Below are positions 36,426 through 49,319 of a stretch of DNA of 64,000 bases, in pieces. Location of the stretch: NCBI GenBank assembly GCA_949318235.1, contig OX439131.1:13748428-13812427 (forward strand), given 5' to 3'. Under the pieces are notes generated by a model that was given only the letters and a program-made list of their open reading frames with translations, did no database searches and was not told the origin of the DNA. Position 1 is the first letter of the stretch. The number at the start of each line of letters is the position of its first letter. The position numbers were made by a program, and so were the translations under genes. The stretch is from Ecdyonurus torrentis. Lineage: Eukaryota > Arthropoda > Insecta > Ephemeroptera > Heptageniidae.

Positions 36426-36936
36426 TATATAAAATAAATATATATATTTTTTTTCTTACTATATAGATTAGAAATTAATCACGATATTTTATAGACTGAA
36501 TGAGCTTGGGGTGATGCGTGTATCACGTCTCACAGTTGACGATGTGGATCCCGTATGTAACCTGTGGCCTCACTACTTCCCTCCGTACCGTCCTGTGATC
36601 ACCACCACGTTGGAACACAACCTCAGTGTAGGAGTATTTGTGACACGAGCAGACGGCACTGAGGAACTTGCCTCTATGGCTCTTGAAGCAGATCATGGTG
36701 GTGTGGGCATGGTGCAAACCTTATCTAAGTATACAGGTCGAGGATTCGGTGCTCTGGTAGTGGCTCATCTCATCAGAGCCATGGGTCAAGCTGGAAATAC
36801 ACCTCACTTTTCTGCCCAACCAAGTAATCACACATCTCTCGCCATGGTGAAAAAACTAGGGTTTGTTGAACCAGTAGGAACTGTTTCACATTTTCGTTTT
36901 CATGGTAAAAATCTTGGCCGGGGTGAGAAGCATTGA
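34790..36936 (+). CDS. GLYAT-like GNAT acyltransferase, plus-strand copy (copy B), 4 exons
   Basis: Exons are 34790-34879, 35377-35499, 35871-36112 and 36495-36936 (897 nt, 298 aa), with GT-AG introns in phases 0, 0, 2. The GNAT domain starts near MRVSRLTVDDVD (159-170), with the CoA loop QTLSKYTGRGFG at 226-237 and the LAMVKKLGF helix near 267-275. It aligns with copy A almost residue for residue from M159 to the GNAT loop, apart from a few extra residues (ADGTEE), and its tail is 15 residues longer overall. The expected role is acyl-CoA:amine N-acyltransferase; the substrate is unknown. Intron 1 holds a tRNA-derived SINE and intron 3 an (AT)n array of about 80 bp. Candidate polyadenylation signal AATAAA at 37100-37105. 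Confidence 0.87.
34960..35335 (-). mobile_element. tRNA-derived SINE in intron 1 of GLYAT-like copy B
   Basis: Read on the minus strand from about 35332 downward there is a tRNA-like head: an A-box-like TAGCTTAGTGG and, about 40 nt later, a perfect B box GGTTCGATTCC (near 35265-35275). An A-run follows (35225-35246 on the plus strand as T), then a GC-richer non-tRNA body to about 35035. That is the order of a tRNA-derived short retroposon. The far boundary and target-site duplication are not clear. It is much less AT-rich than its surroundings. Confidence 0.7.
35377..35499 (+). CDS. GLYAT-like copy B, exon 2
   Basis: Residues 31-71. Acceptor TTTTCTAAAG, donor GTGAGT, phase 0 on both sides, 123 nt as in copy A. 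Encodes WLRVHNCWESKVQGL and the CPRGDWKDGTL motif. Confidence 0.87.
35871..36112 (+). CDS. GLYAT-like copy B, exon 3
   Basis: Residues 72-151 plus two bases. The acceptor is TTTTGTTTAG and the donor GTGAGT leaves phase 2. It is two codons shorter than exon 3 of copy A, so this middle segment is the most diverged part of the pair. It ends with DAKNIQLPV, comparable to ATDIKLPE in copy A. Confidence 0.87.
36342..36421. repeat. (AT)n microsatellite in GLYAT-like copy B intron 3
   Basis: About 40 units, ending roughly 75 nt before the exon 4 acceptor. Confidence 0.95.
36495..36936 (+). CDS. GLYAT-like copy B, exon 4 (GNAT domain)
   Basis: Residues 153-298. The acceptor is ATTTTATAG before 36495 and the stop TGA is at 36934-36936. 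It carries the full GNAT core (GGVGMVQTLSKYTGRGFGAL) and a basic C-terminal tail absent from copy A. Confidence 0.9.
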
Positions 36937-37099
36937 AGTACATTATAAAAATTCAAACTTAATTTTGGGTAAATTTTTAGTTCACATTATGATAATATAC
37001 TGTTTTTGAATATAGCGTAAATAGTTATGTTGTAGAACAGACTTATTATGCTGTGCAGTATAAATATTACTCAATATTAGTGGACTTTATGTTGTTATA

Positions 37100-37105
37100 A
37101 ATAAA
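37100..37105 (+). other. Candidate polyadenylation signal of GLYAT-like copy B
   Basis: AATAAA lies 164 nt past the stop codon and is followed by T-rich sequence. In AT-rich DNA this hexamer is common, so the support is positional only. Confidence 0.4.
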
Positions 37106-38734
37106 TGTTGCTTAAATTAGGCTATGTGCATTTATATTTGTCCGTGAACTAATTTATGAGTATATTATAATTAAATTTTAAACCTTAGTTTTTGTTGGTA
37201 CTGTAGTAGGTATATACAAAAAAAAAAAAAAAAATAGACAAAGTAAAAGAAAGGACGTGGTGATTGATATATAAATAAAGAAACTTTTTTGTGTAAAATA
37301 AAATTGCTTATCAATATTAATGTATAATGTTATATTATTTTATTATACAAAACTTTCCATTTTCTTGCTAAAGTTTACGCCAAGTGCATATTGCACATGT
37401 AATTGGCATACTAAGTTTTTATGTGTATTATATAAATTATATTACATAGGAAATAACATATGTATGAAAATGTCACAATTCTGCAAAAGTAATTATGAAA
37501 AACTTTTTGTTTCTTTCTTACTAATTTTAATTTAATTTAAATATATTTTTATGTGATTTTAATAGTCAACGAATAAATTAAAATTATATTATTTTCAAAA
37601 GTTTTAAGAAATTTTTTAACTTATTGTGCATTGTCAAAGAGCATGACATTCAGACTTAATCCTATACAAAATATGAAATTTATTGATTGTAGTAGACTTC
37701 TTAACAAAGATTCGTGAAACAAAACAATAACCGTAGTTGCCATGATATATGTATGCAGTGATGCAGGGCAAGAACGGAAATTAAGTATAATAATCACGCA
37801 CTAAAACATTCTGCTTTAAATTAAATTATAAATTTGATAAGTAAAATAAAATGCAATTTTTTCAGAACATAAGGCATTAATCGTATAATATAAGGACAGT
37901 TATTATTATTATATAATTGTATTTTGTGTAAAATTATAAAACCGTGTGTAATCTTGTTAGATTTTTTTATGCATAATATAGGAGAGGAACCGTTGGTAGT
38001 GGTAACTATTTCATAAGCTACTCATCTTGTATAGCAGGATGTAATGTAACAATGTATAGTACCAAAGTACCAAATAGATAATATAAAAAAGAGCGCAGGC
38101 GAGTGCGTTTTATAAGATTAATTTCTTTATTGACCCAAGCTTCAAAACAGTGTGGTGTGTTACAAACAAGGTTTGGGCTTTGGTCTTGTCAGAATGATTG
38201 AAAATATAAATTACAAAACATTGCTGAGTAAAAATCAACAGAATAAAATGAAAAAAAAATTTTTTTTGAATATAAAAATACTACGTTTTGTATATGCGCG
38301 AGAGTCAGCTTTAATTAATAACAACAATCTTGCAGTGCATACATTAAAAAATTAATTGATATTATTTATAAATTGCTCTTTATACTCTCTACTAATTAAC
38401 AACATTTAAATTTTATGGCAACAAGTCTTCACAGAATCGTTTATTATATATAGATGTAGAATCATAGCTAACTATAATTAGTATGTTTTACCTGCATTAG
38501 GCATATCAATTTCCTACTTGAGTTGTCATTAGCAGAAACTATATCGCATTAAATAATTTCTCTCCTGTTACCCCCAAAATCTATGCAACTTTTTTTACTT
38601 TAACACATAGCAGGCTGCATAACATACTAGGATGATTTTTTTTTGTCTCCCCTTCTCTCACCATGCAGTTTTAAAAGGTTGCCATTTCCGTTATATTCCC
38701 GCGTAATTAATACATGTCTACATGTGGTGCCACC

Positions 38735-39048
38735 TTACAGTTAAAGTTGGAACTAGAAGAGAAAAAGTTGTTTGAGAGCCGCGAAAGTGTTCACGAAGTT
38801 TAGTTTTAGTTGGTGCTCTCGGCTCGTTCAGGTGAAGTGAGAAATATATACACACACGCATAGTGAAGGTGTAATACAAATTTTTTAAATTGAATATACA
38901 GTGTTGACTAAAGAGTGTCATCTTATCATAAAAAAGCGAGTGACATTTTCATATGTGTGGAGTGTAATTTGGATAGTTAAAATTAATATTGAAGAACGTA
39001 AAACCATCAAGAGGAGTTATCTCTGACCAGCTGTTTGTTTTGGCAAAG
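38735..39048 (+). other. Possible 5' non-coding exon
   Basis: A stretch of about 310 bp with more balanced base composition than its flanks. It has a TTCAGG initiator-like site near 38827 and ends at AAAG followed by the donor-like GTATGTAT (39049 on). It has no open frame. It could be the first exon of a gene whose coding part lies beyond the window, but nothing downstream here confirms it. Confidence 0.22.
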
Positions 39049-39867
39049 GTATGTATATGATATTATATATACGTAACTCGACATGCATTTTTATTATACA
39101 AGACTGACAGCGAGTGAATGCTGCTTGATCGCGCCCTGCCCACTATAGATGTAATGTTATATTATATGAATGTTGGTCCATAAATACAGGACTAAAAGCC
39201 GCCGAGTCGCTTTTTCTTATATTGCTTCATGTTCTTATATCAACGTACCCGGTATACATGTTACAAATAGGCCTCTATTATAATTTTTTTATCAAAATTG
39301 CGAATTTTAAACATAAATATTAATTTATAATCTGAAGATTTTTTAATTATACATATAAAACAATTAATTTCTAGAAATAATTGTGTATGCACTGCATTAC
39401 ATACATATTACATATTTAAATCAATTATTTATTGATTTTGTCATTATTTCTGTGTGCAGAAATTTGCCATCCTCCATATTATATATTATATGCATTACGC
39501 AATCATGCATAATATATAATATATTAAGTGGAATTTTTAAAAACTATTTAAATTGTATTTAAATAAATAAACAATTAAAGAAAACAAATTTAAAGCAAAT
39601 TAATGAGATATTTAATTTGCAGTTTAAAAGTAAGGGGAGTTTGCGGAGCGATGACATTCCACAAACGTCATATAATGAAAGAACTATGCATACTAAGTTC
39701 CGATGACTGGTGTGATTCCAAATCATTAAAGTATTTATAATATTCCTTTTTTTCCCCACATATCAAACAAATTAAAAATATAATTTGAAAGGATAGAGGT
39801 CGATGACAAATTTTGAGGCGCTATATAGTTTATGAAATAAGAGGATTATTTGTAAACTTGATGCTTG

Positions 39868-40212
39868 AACAATGAGGAAGACTACAAAAAAAAATTAGGT
39901 GGTAATTTTATTTCATATTCTAAAAGAGGACATTGTCCTGAATTGATAGATATGTGAATTTTTAATTTTTGAGTTCATTAAGTATTTTTAATTAATTTTT
40001 TAAAGTCACGAAATTATGTCACAGGCTTCAACTTATGCATGTGGGTATAGGAAAAAGTTGCAGCCGGTGACGTTATTTTGTGACTTTAAAAAATCAATTA
40101 AAAATACTTAATGAGCTTAAAAATTCATACATGTATTTGTTCAGTACAATGCCCTCTTTTAGAATTTGAAATAAAATTACCCTCTAAAAAATTATTAGTT
40201 TTTCTCATTGTT
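39868..40212. mobile_element. Palindromic foldback element
   Basis: Arms of about 150 bp: ATTCTAAAAGAGGACATTGT and AAGTATTTTTAATTAATTTT on the left face AAATCAATTAAAAATACTTA and ACAATGCCCTCTTTTAGAAT on the right. The loop of about 45 bp is the only GC-moderate part. The outer ends are AACAATGAG and CTCATTGTT. No open frame. Confidence 0.68.
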
Positions 40213-42395
40213 ATATGCATACGAAAAAAGGATTGAAATTCAAATTTCAGTTTATTTGTCCAATCTCCTACAGTCAAACGAACATTTGTTTAGTCTATTT
40301 TTGTTTTACGTCCAAGAAACAATAATAAATAGTTAATAGTTTTCAATACTATAACTTAATAAATACTACTATAGGCAGACTAAAGTACGAGATTTACATG
40401 TCACATGTTAGGACGTAATTTTACATAATTTATAATTTTATTTACCTTATATAAAAGCAATGTTGCGATAAAAAGGAGTATAAAATTGTCCCGAATATTT
40501 TTTCACAAAAGTTTCTGCTTTAATATGACATGGTTTTATTAAAAATTCTAGTACAGGACATGAAAGGCCCATTTCTATAAAATGAAATAAAGAAATAAAG
40601 AATAGAAAATGAATTATATATGTATATAATTCATATATTAATATTATATATAAATAGCCCGTTTATAATTATACCGGTTCTTTTTTACATTTATATAGAA
40701 TTATACACGGTTCTTTTTTATGTACCTTAATGAGAATGTATATTAAAAACTTCCTTTACGAAATAGTCAATAAAGTGTATATTCTCCTATAATATTACAA
40801 AAGAGGGGTCGATTTTTCTTCTCCCCCAATATAGTTGGTTATATTACGATTTTGTTTCTAACTATAGAGAAACATCAGGCATATTGGGGTGTGGGGAGAG
40901 AGGGAGTTAAGTATGAGGTGGCGAGAGAGTCTTGAGTTTTCTCACAGACAGATTATCGATCGATGAATTTCCAATCACATTTATTTAACATTGTGAAGTT
41001 GGTCCACTGTAACTTTTTACAAGGACAAATTTAATAATAGTAATAGTTTCGCGAAAAGACGGTAGATATATAAGTGTATAATATAATTTTCAGCACTAGT
41101 AAAAATATTTTAACATAAGAAGAAACGAAAAAAAAAAAAAAAAAAAAAAAAAGTATATCATTACAAGCTGTTGTTTTGCTAAAGAAAAATATAAATCGAT
41201 TAATTATGCTCCCTGTGTATATGCTGATTATTATAATGAAATGACTCTAGGTATATTTTATATAGTTTGTGTGCACACCTGCTAAGATATTATATTGTCC
41301 AGTTCAGGTGGGCTATATAGTTATATAATGCTCATTCAACGATTTTATTTTAAGAGAATTAATCACAAGTAGCTGCAAGCAAGATTTAATACTTTTTTTT
41401 TTTTTTTTTTTTTTTTTACTTCCTAGAAGAAAAGTTAATTAAAAATCAAAGAGAATCAAAAGAAACAAACTTTTCCTCTCGTATAGAAGTTTTAACATTT
41501 TGCGCTTTACTTTTGTACGCTTTTTGCTTTTGCATTGCTATATTATATAATCTAGGAATCTTGTTTATAAATTTTAATGCTACTCTGAGAATGATGAAAA
41601 TGCATAAAGGGAAAAAGATATAAGAATATTTTATTTTCTACTTAGGGTAAATTTAGCCAAAAAAAAATTAAAATTCTAAACATTTTCATATTTTTATTAT
41701 ACTTTGCAATGAATATTCGTAATATTAAAAAAAATTATATTACAAATTATATATTCATAATAGTGATGGTAGTTCTTTGCATTTTACCCTCTCTTTTTCT
41801 CTTGTTCTTATTGTCTTTTAGTCCATAGAGTGCGAGGGATGTTGTGACCCAAAGGGGGTACAAAATACAGAAATACAAGTAAGGGTTTAAATAGCCACGT
41901 GATTAAATATTTAGACATCGTATAGGCTCTTCCCTGGGGGCTTTAATTCCAGTTGAGTAACAAGCACGTACTCTTATATTCATGATGCAAAATAAAAACG
42001 AGAGAAAGAAAAATAGAAAGCCTTTCACTCTTATATATACTCACATCTGGCGAGAATAATATTATAAATATAGAAATATTTATTATTGAGTTTTGTTAAA
42101 AATAGGTGGAGTAAAATATTACTTTAATTGTTTTAAATATTATATAGTTGCCAATTCCTGTTGGGCTGTTTCTTTATTATTATTACATGAGGGTGTTGCA
42201 CGATATTAATAATAAAAATTAAAATATTCATTTAGAAAACAATTCATATACAATGAAATATATAATGAAATTTACAGAGGAATATAAATTTAGTGACAAT
42301 TCGTAATTTTTATATGCATGATTTATTCATATATGGTTTCTAGACTAAATTAATGGTAGTCTAATAACTTTTTATGGGTTATTTAAATGGAAAAG

Positions 42396-42575
42396 CTTGA
42401 TTCTCAATTAATGGCACTTTGAGATTATACTGACTCATTGAGAGCAGTTTTTATGTCACCATACCTATCCAAATCTATAAACATGAATTTGCAAATTATC
42501 AAGTTTCATCCATATAGCATTGGCTAAGAAGATGATAATTTTATAACATTTCATTAATATATCAGCCAGTAATTA
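42396..42575 (-). repeat. Dispersed repeat, copy 2
   Basis: Read on the minus strand it carries TGGATGAAACTTGATAATTT, GGTATGGTGACAT and AAGTGCCATTAATTGAGAA in the same order as 18788-18962. Mismatches throughout indicate an old insertion. Confidence 0.5.
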
Positions 42576-44122
42576 AGTCAGGACCACACTGTCATCATCA
42601 GTAATGATTTCATACATACCTTTACAGTTAATAAAATAAAATTGTTACATTATTGTATTGTATGTAATACACGTATGAACGTCATTGATGACACAAAGCT
42701 TATCAGTAAATTGTTATCAGTTACACCATGGAATGTGTAAGCTTCTTATCTCTATATTTATATATCTCCTCCACGACGCTTAATAAGCTTGTGAAGAAAA
42801 TTAGTTCATATACTACAAGACATATTATAATTGACGTGTACCTACATTGACTTAGTTTTTGCTTATCGCTTTATGTTAAAATATTAAACGTTTTGTCTTT
42901 TTCTTTCTATTGTTATAAGATAATTATAATATATATATCATTTAATTTTTGTAGTAATATCTAATCATATTCATGTCTTATTTCATTGTAAATATTGTGT
43001 AATAGTAAATTAGTTATGCTTTAAAAAATATCATTTTTTTTTTTATATATAGATAAATTTTCTGCAATACTGCAATCATATTTTAAATAGTCATAATAAT
43101 TTCTTTTATACACCATAATATTTTACATAAAATCACGATGAATTATCATAAAGATTATTTTCTAATTTGTATAATATTAAAAAAATGATGTAAAAATTAT
43201 AAATTCATTTCATTTTCGTCATAAAATTGAGAATAATTCCGTGAGCAAAAAGTTACGGTAAAATTTTAGTGTGTAGTCTAGTTGTATTTATTTATATATA
43301 CGAATGAGCGGAAGTTTTTTTTTATGTACTCCCGCGCCTTTTGTTATTTATTCACTATGCTAATTGAATAAAAATAAAAAATAAATAATTTTGGCATGAG
43401 TATAAGGCGTGGAATATGAAAAGTATATTCATGACCTCCTTGGATGACCTGATGGTCTGGACCAATTTCATATATATTTTTTTTAGTAGGTAGCATGCAT
43501 GCATGACCTTTGTTAATTTCAATTCTACTATATTTATAATATATACACGATTTCATTTATAATAAAAAATAATAATAATAACATACACAAACATGTATAT
43601 ATTTTTAAATAAATCTTTGTAAATTTATACCTTTCAAATTGTATACAATATCAATAATAATTATCAATTGGCATGTTAATTAAAATCACCGTTAAACTGA
43701 TTATATAGAAATTGCAATATATAGTTTTTGTTGTTTTCTCTTTTTTTGATTAAGATAGACCATATTATATTTTATATAATCAATCAATCATTTAGTGCTC
43801 GTGACGTGTTAGTGATACATCAAATAACTCAGTGAGTGTTCTTGGTGTTGATAGGAAGCTATAGTTTATGTTCTCTTATCAACATTTCTAAACAATTTAT
43901 TATTTTTTTTTTTAAACATCTATAATCTTATATTATGCTTTATCTACCTATTATTAATAACCATACAGTATGATGATGACTATTTCAATTTAAAATCCAT
44001 ATAATCCCAAGTCATTATTTTAAGACAGAAAATTATATATAACTGTAATAAAGAAAATAAATAAATTTATTTACGTTATAAAAAAAAATTAATTTTAATG
44101 TTTCTATATTTCAAAAATTAGC

Positions 44123-44154
<32 letters not shown>

Positions 44155-45672
44155 CTAATATTTAAGATTGAAATAAAATTTTATTACTCTAATATTTCAT
44201 ATTTCAAACAAGATAATATCTATAATTTTTTTCTTTTTTGGAATATAAGATGAGAAAGAAAAGTAAAAATCATCAAAAAGATTCATCTTATATATTTGCA
44301 AACCTTTGTTGTTTTTTTAAAGAAAATATAATATAAAAACAAAAAGTTTAAAATAACCACTTTTTCTTGGCTTGATTCTTGATTGTAACGTTTTATGTGT
44401 AGCGGTTTTCTTCGCTTCAAGCAAAACTTTTTGAGATCCATATCGACCATACGTATACATAAAATTCTACTATTATATATTTGAGCTCGCGAGAGCACAC
44501 GCCACGACGCGGCATTTTGGTATCAGAGACAAAACGTGAATATGTGAGGGCGTTGCAAAAATATTATTTATAATATTACATGTACAGCTATATTGCTATA
44601 TAACTATATAAAAAGCGGGGGCGAAAACTCTAAATCTTTTTTTTTTTAAACATACTGGACCAAATAATATTCATTATAATATATCGTGAGCATTCATGCT
44701 TATATGTGAAAAAAAAAAATGTAAAACAATAATTTTCAGCTTCATTGCAAATGAATAAAAAAAAAGAGAGAGAGAAAAAAAAAAAAAAAAAGCAAGTGGT
44801 GAACGATATCATATATATTTTTATTTTTGAAGCTTGATAATGAGCTCTCACGCGTCTTGTAAAACGTAGCGTGTCATTTATTATTATAAAGAATGAAGAG
44901 AGAGAGAGAGGTGTAATTTTTAAACTGCAAAACTGGACTACGTGATTGTATTGCTAATTAGCTATGCATAATTTGGACAAGTATTTTTATTTTTCTTCTC
45001 TTCAACATGCTTCAACAATTTTTCTTATCGTGAATCAAATTCATATATATCATTTAAAAAAAAAGTTATCATTTTAACTAACCATATAATTAAAAGTTTC
45101 TAAAATTAATTTAAATTAGTATTTAATAAGATAGATAATTTATTGATGAGTATATGTTAATGAAGAAACATAAACATGATTCATTGAGTTTACATTAAAT
45201 ATTTATTTATTAATAATTTAAAGAGAAATAATTTTGAGAAATATTTTAATGGGAAATTCAATGTTAATGATATAAAAATTCTTTGCATTATTCAACACTA
45301 AATATTCTATATGAGCTTAAATTTTGTTTCTCACCTAAAAATTGAAATTTTTGAACACGCGAATTCAATAAATTTATAGAAGTAAATATTTTACTTTTTT
45401 ATTTTAAAAGTGCACTCAGCTTTTCACAGCGATATCAGAAGATGCTTGATTGAAATTAAAATATTTTAATAATTTTTTTTACTTATTCTATCATACAGTA
45501 TAATGTTCATAAAAATATATTTTTCGTTCCATTTTAAAATAGTTACAAATAATTTGAATAAAATAATTAACACTCTATGAAAACTATACTGCAGCAATGA
45601 AAACAAACTGATCTGATCAGTAATTTTATTACTATTATTAAAGTTAAAATGATTATTTCATGTAAATATAAT

Positions 45673-45675
<3 letters not shown>

Positions 45676-45712
<37 letters not shown>

Positions 45713-45715
45713 GGG
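45676..45715. repeat. Poly(A)-poly(G) tract
   Basis: 29 A followed directly by 11 G. Confidence 0.92.
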
Positions 45716-46173
45716 CACGAACATAAATATAATAAAGATTTATCAAAAACGTTTATTTTCATAATTTATATTTATTTAGTAAAATACTGTATATCATGTT
45801 TATACATAACATATGAATGGTAACATATTTCAAACCTAGTTTCATATACAAATTATCTTCTTATATTTTATAAAAAAATAAAATTTACTACACTAGTTTT
45901 CACAGCAAGTACACAAAAATATTACAATTTATATACGAACAGCAAGCAAATAGACTACGTACATACATTGACTGTATTATATTATAATATTATAAAAAGA
46001 GAGAGAGAGAGGAAATAAATTTTGCTCCCTCAAAAATTACCGTCCCGCCCTATAAAATATATTGTTATATAGTTAGTTAATAATAATTGATCTACTAAAT
46101 ATTTATGACTTTAAAAATAACAATAGAAATTAGATCATTGGTGCCAGAAGCGTTAAGAATTATACGTATATAC

Positions 46174-46178
<5 letters not shown>

Positions 46179-46222
<44 letters not shown>
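46179..46222. repeat. (TA)n microsatellite
   Basis: About 22 units. Confidence 0.93.
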
Positions 46223-46227
<5 letters not shown>

Positions 46228-48099
46228 CAGTATATATATAGAATTTTAAATGGTGTATGTACAGTACAGTATATATGTACGTAAAAACTGCGATAATTTA
46301 TTCATGTTTAGTTGAAATATTTTGCAACTTGAACAATATATTTAAATGTTAGTCTTATTGCTTGTTGTAACGGCTTTCTCTGCTTGTTAAACTTTTTTTT
46401 TTTATTTTATTCTAATAATATTTTACAATCGTATTACATATAGTTACGGAACAAATTCTTTGTTCTGAAATGTTGACACGTTACACTTTATATATATTTA
46501 AACCAAAACGATGTTTATAAATCAGTATGAAGTGTGAGAGATCTGAATATATGAATAAATGAAAATAATAATAATAATAAATAAAGATAATGTAGTAAGT
46601 AATGTACTGTACTATACCCTTTGTCTTACAATATATAAGTATGAATTGGTATATATATAAACTTTTTGTAATACACGTTCATCTGTTCGATTACGTATAT
46701 AGAATGTTCCTATAAAAAATGGATGAAATTATAGAAATTTTACAATACAAGATAGGAAGGTTTTAATTTTATAATGCAAATATGAACATTTCGAGATATT
46801 GTTAGATATTTTTTATCGGTCCATTCATTTTTAGCGTAATTTCTATAGATAGTTTTTTTTTCTTCGTCATTTGATTCCTGGCCACCTGATTTTATATAAC
46901 ATAAAAAAAAAATAATGATAATAGATCCTTCTTCAAAATTTCTGTGAATACTTCATATTTTAGTTAATATAAAAAAAATGCTAACAATTTTTGTTATAAT
47001 TTGTAAGAAGTGTCCAAGGAAACATTTTTTTTACATCCTTCCTAATATTTAGTCGTTATTGAGAATTATATAATTAGTATGATTAAATAAAATCCAATTT
47101 GTTAATACAAAAAAAAAATTAGCTTATCAATTGAAAGAGTGATCGAAGGCCAAGTGCAAGTATATATTACAAATAACCAGACTGTATAAAAAAAAAGTAG
47201 AAATTTATAAAACGTTAAATGTTAAAAGTTTTAAATAAAATATCTGCAGAATGAAATACGACTCTCAGACGTTATGAAATAAAATTTATAACTGGTCAGT
47301 AAATTATAATTGTCACTCTCAGAAAAGAACAAAAACTATAAAGATGCAACATCAGCAAACGAGAAGATACTATAATATAATATTATAATATACTGCATGC
47401 GTGAAGTAGATTTTCTTGGAATTTAAACGATTGTTGTTTGCAGTTATTCGAAGAAAGCTTGGTTTGCTTGTATCTTTTCCAGACTTGCAGCTTTTTACAC
47501 ACTATTATGTATTTTATGAACACAAAACAAAAGCATCACGTTATGTCGCCAACAAGAAGACGAGCTACCACACAACATCGTGACAAAAAAAAAAAAAAAT
47601 GTCGACCAGATTACATTGTATACAATTAATGATCATATTCGTGTATCGCAGTTTACTTTTGGAGTCTGCTATATGTTTATGCTGTCTCGAGTTATAAAAG
47701 TTCGCTGTTTGATTCTCTGGAGACTTTAACGTCCTTCAAAAATATAAATTAGCAAAATTATATCAGAGATTAATTCTAATAATTATATTGACATAAGGAA
47801 ATTAAGCAAAATTTAAAAAAGCTTTTAGTCTGTTATTGCTAAACTTAATGAATTTCATCATCAATTTATAATAATATATAAATAATAATAATAAAAAAAA
47901 ATGTTAATTTTTGTGTCTCCTATATAATTTTGTAATAATTTGTTAAGACGGAAAGTTTTTTTTTTTTTTTTTTTTTTTTAATTTTTTAAGTATGGAATTA
48001 AAACCCCCGCACGTTTGTTTCTCTATTGCTTCCTCGACTTCCATATTTTGCTGTGAACAAGAGAGAGAATGTTATAATATTATAATAATAATATATAAG

Positions 48100-48370
48100 T
48101 TCAGTGGTGGTAGCGGTAGCCAAGCACCAAGATGGAGTAGAGAGCAAGTAGGGAAGTAGGGGGGGATAATCCTTTGGTCTGGAGGAGGATTGTGGCTGGC
48201 CTTCGTGGCCGTTGAGGCAGCCAGCAAAGCAGCAAAATGAGGCAAGCAAAGCAAAGCAGGGCTGGGAGATGACGAGAGGGAGCAGAGAGACTGGACGGCG
48301 GCGACCAAGCCTCAACACATGCCTCTCTGGACCACGCCACAAAATATTGTGTGTAGGCAGATTTAGCCAC
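48100..48370. other. GC-rich island of unknown role
   Basis: About 270 bp of GC-balanced to GC-rich sequence inside a very AT-rich region. Several overlapping open frames exist on both strands with no recognisable protein, and proline/leucine-rich translations suggest composition rather than coding. Candidates are a promoter or 5' UTR, a regulatory element or a transposon fragment. Confidence 0.4.
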
Positions 48371-48572
48371 AATCTGGAGCACAGTCTTTTGTTTTAATAT
48401 CAATTACATTATACTATCAAGCTTTCATTATTACATTTTCTGTAAATATTTCAAACATGAAATATTACCATCGTTCTTTGATATCAGAGTGGTTTACATT
48501 TCTTAAATGCTTTGAAATTTTAAGAGAATGGAAAAAACACGAATTTTCTTGTTGAGTTAACATGAGAAATAA

Positions 48573-48604
<32 letters not shown>

Positions 48605-48696
48605 GTGCAAATTTAATTGATAAATGATATTTGTTATTTTAATCTATACTTAAAAAAAAAAGTGATTTCATAAAATATGAAGTATAAGTAAAGCGT

Positions 48697-48817
48697 TGTT
48701 GATCCTGCAAAATGTCGAAACCATTAAGTGTCCAAAGTATCAACAATACCCTAAGTCTGATATACAGATATTGTGATACTTAAGACATTTTCAATTTGAT
48801 CATTTTACAAGATCACC
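48697..48817. repeat. Imperfect hairpin of about 120 bp
   Basis: GTTGATCCTGCAAAATG and AAGTATCAACAATA on the left pair, with mismatches, with TATTGTGATACTTAAGACA and CATTTTACAAGATCACC on the right. The loop is about 15-20 nt. It could be a short MITE or a precursor-RNA-like hairpin; nothing shows transcription. Confidence 0.45.
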
Positions 48818-49285
48818 GTCGAATGGTTTATTATCCAAACCGCAAATCGATATAGGTGTCTCCGCGTATGTCCCTCAGCAATTCACATTATAGGGTTTTA
48901 GATTTTTGTCAAAAAATATACACTTATGAAATTAAATTTAAATCACGATAAAAGGGAGTTAACATTCTTTTTCTTTTAAATTTATTATTATTATTTTTTT
49001 TTTTTTAACTTTTTTGTACAGTATAATACAAACCAAAATTTACATTTCGTGATTTAATTAAAAACAAAAATTGAAAAGCAAAGTTAATATAAATATATTG
49101 TGTTAAAGAAGAAGAAGAAGAAAGGGGGTTTAAATATGGAAGGTATATAAAAATGTCTGGGCATTACGCCAAGTTATGTATATATTATATAGCTTTAAAT
49201 ATCGTACCCTGAGTATGTCTACCGCTTTGTATAATACACTCTCGCCTTCACTCACCGTAATAGGCAAAGAAGTCGTACGTACTAA

Positions 49286-49287
<2 letters not shown>

Positions 49288-49316
<29 letters not shown>
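49288..49316. repeat. (CT)n microsatellite
   Basis: About 14 units. Confidence 0.93.

Positions 49317-49319
<3 letters not shown>

Noticed and set aside
36523..36717. Minus-strand frame over GLYAT-like copy B exon 4
   Set aside because: Shadow of the plus-strand GNAT domain.
48072..48403. Minus-strand frames of 78-124 codons
   Set aside because: Three overlapping frames with no recognisable motif, rich in Leu, Pro and Ser because of local composition; no supporting splice partners.
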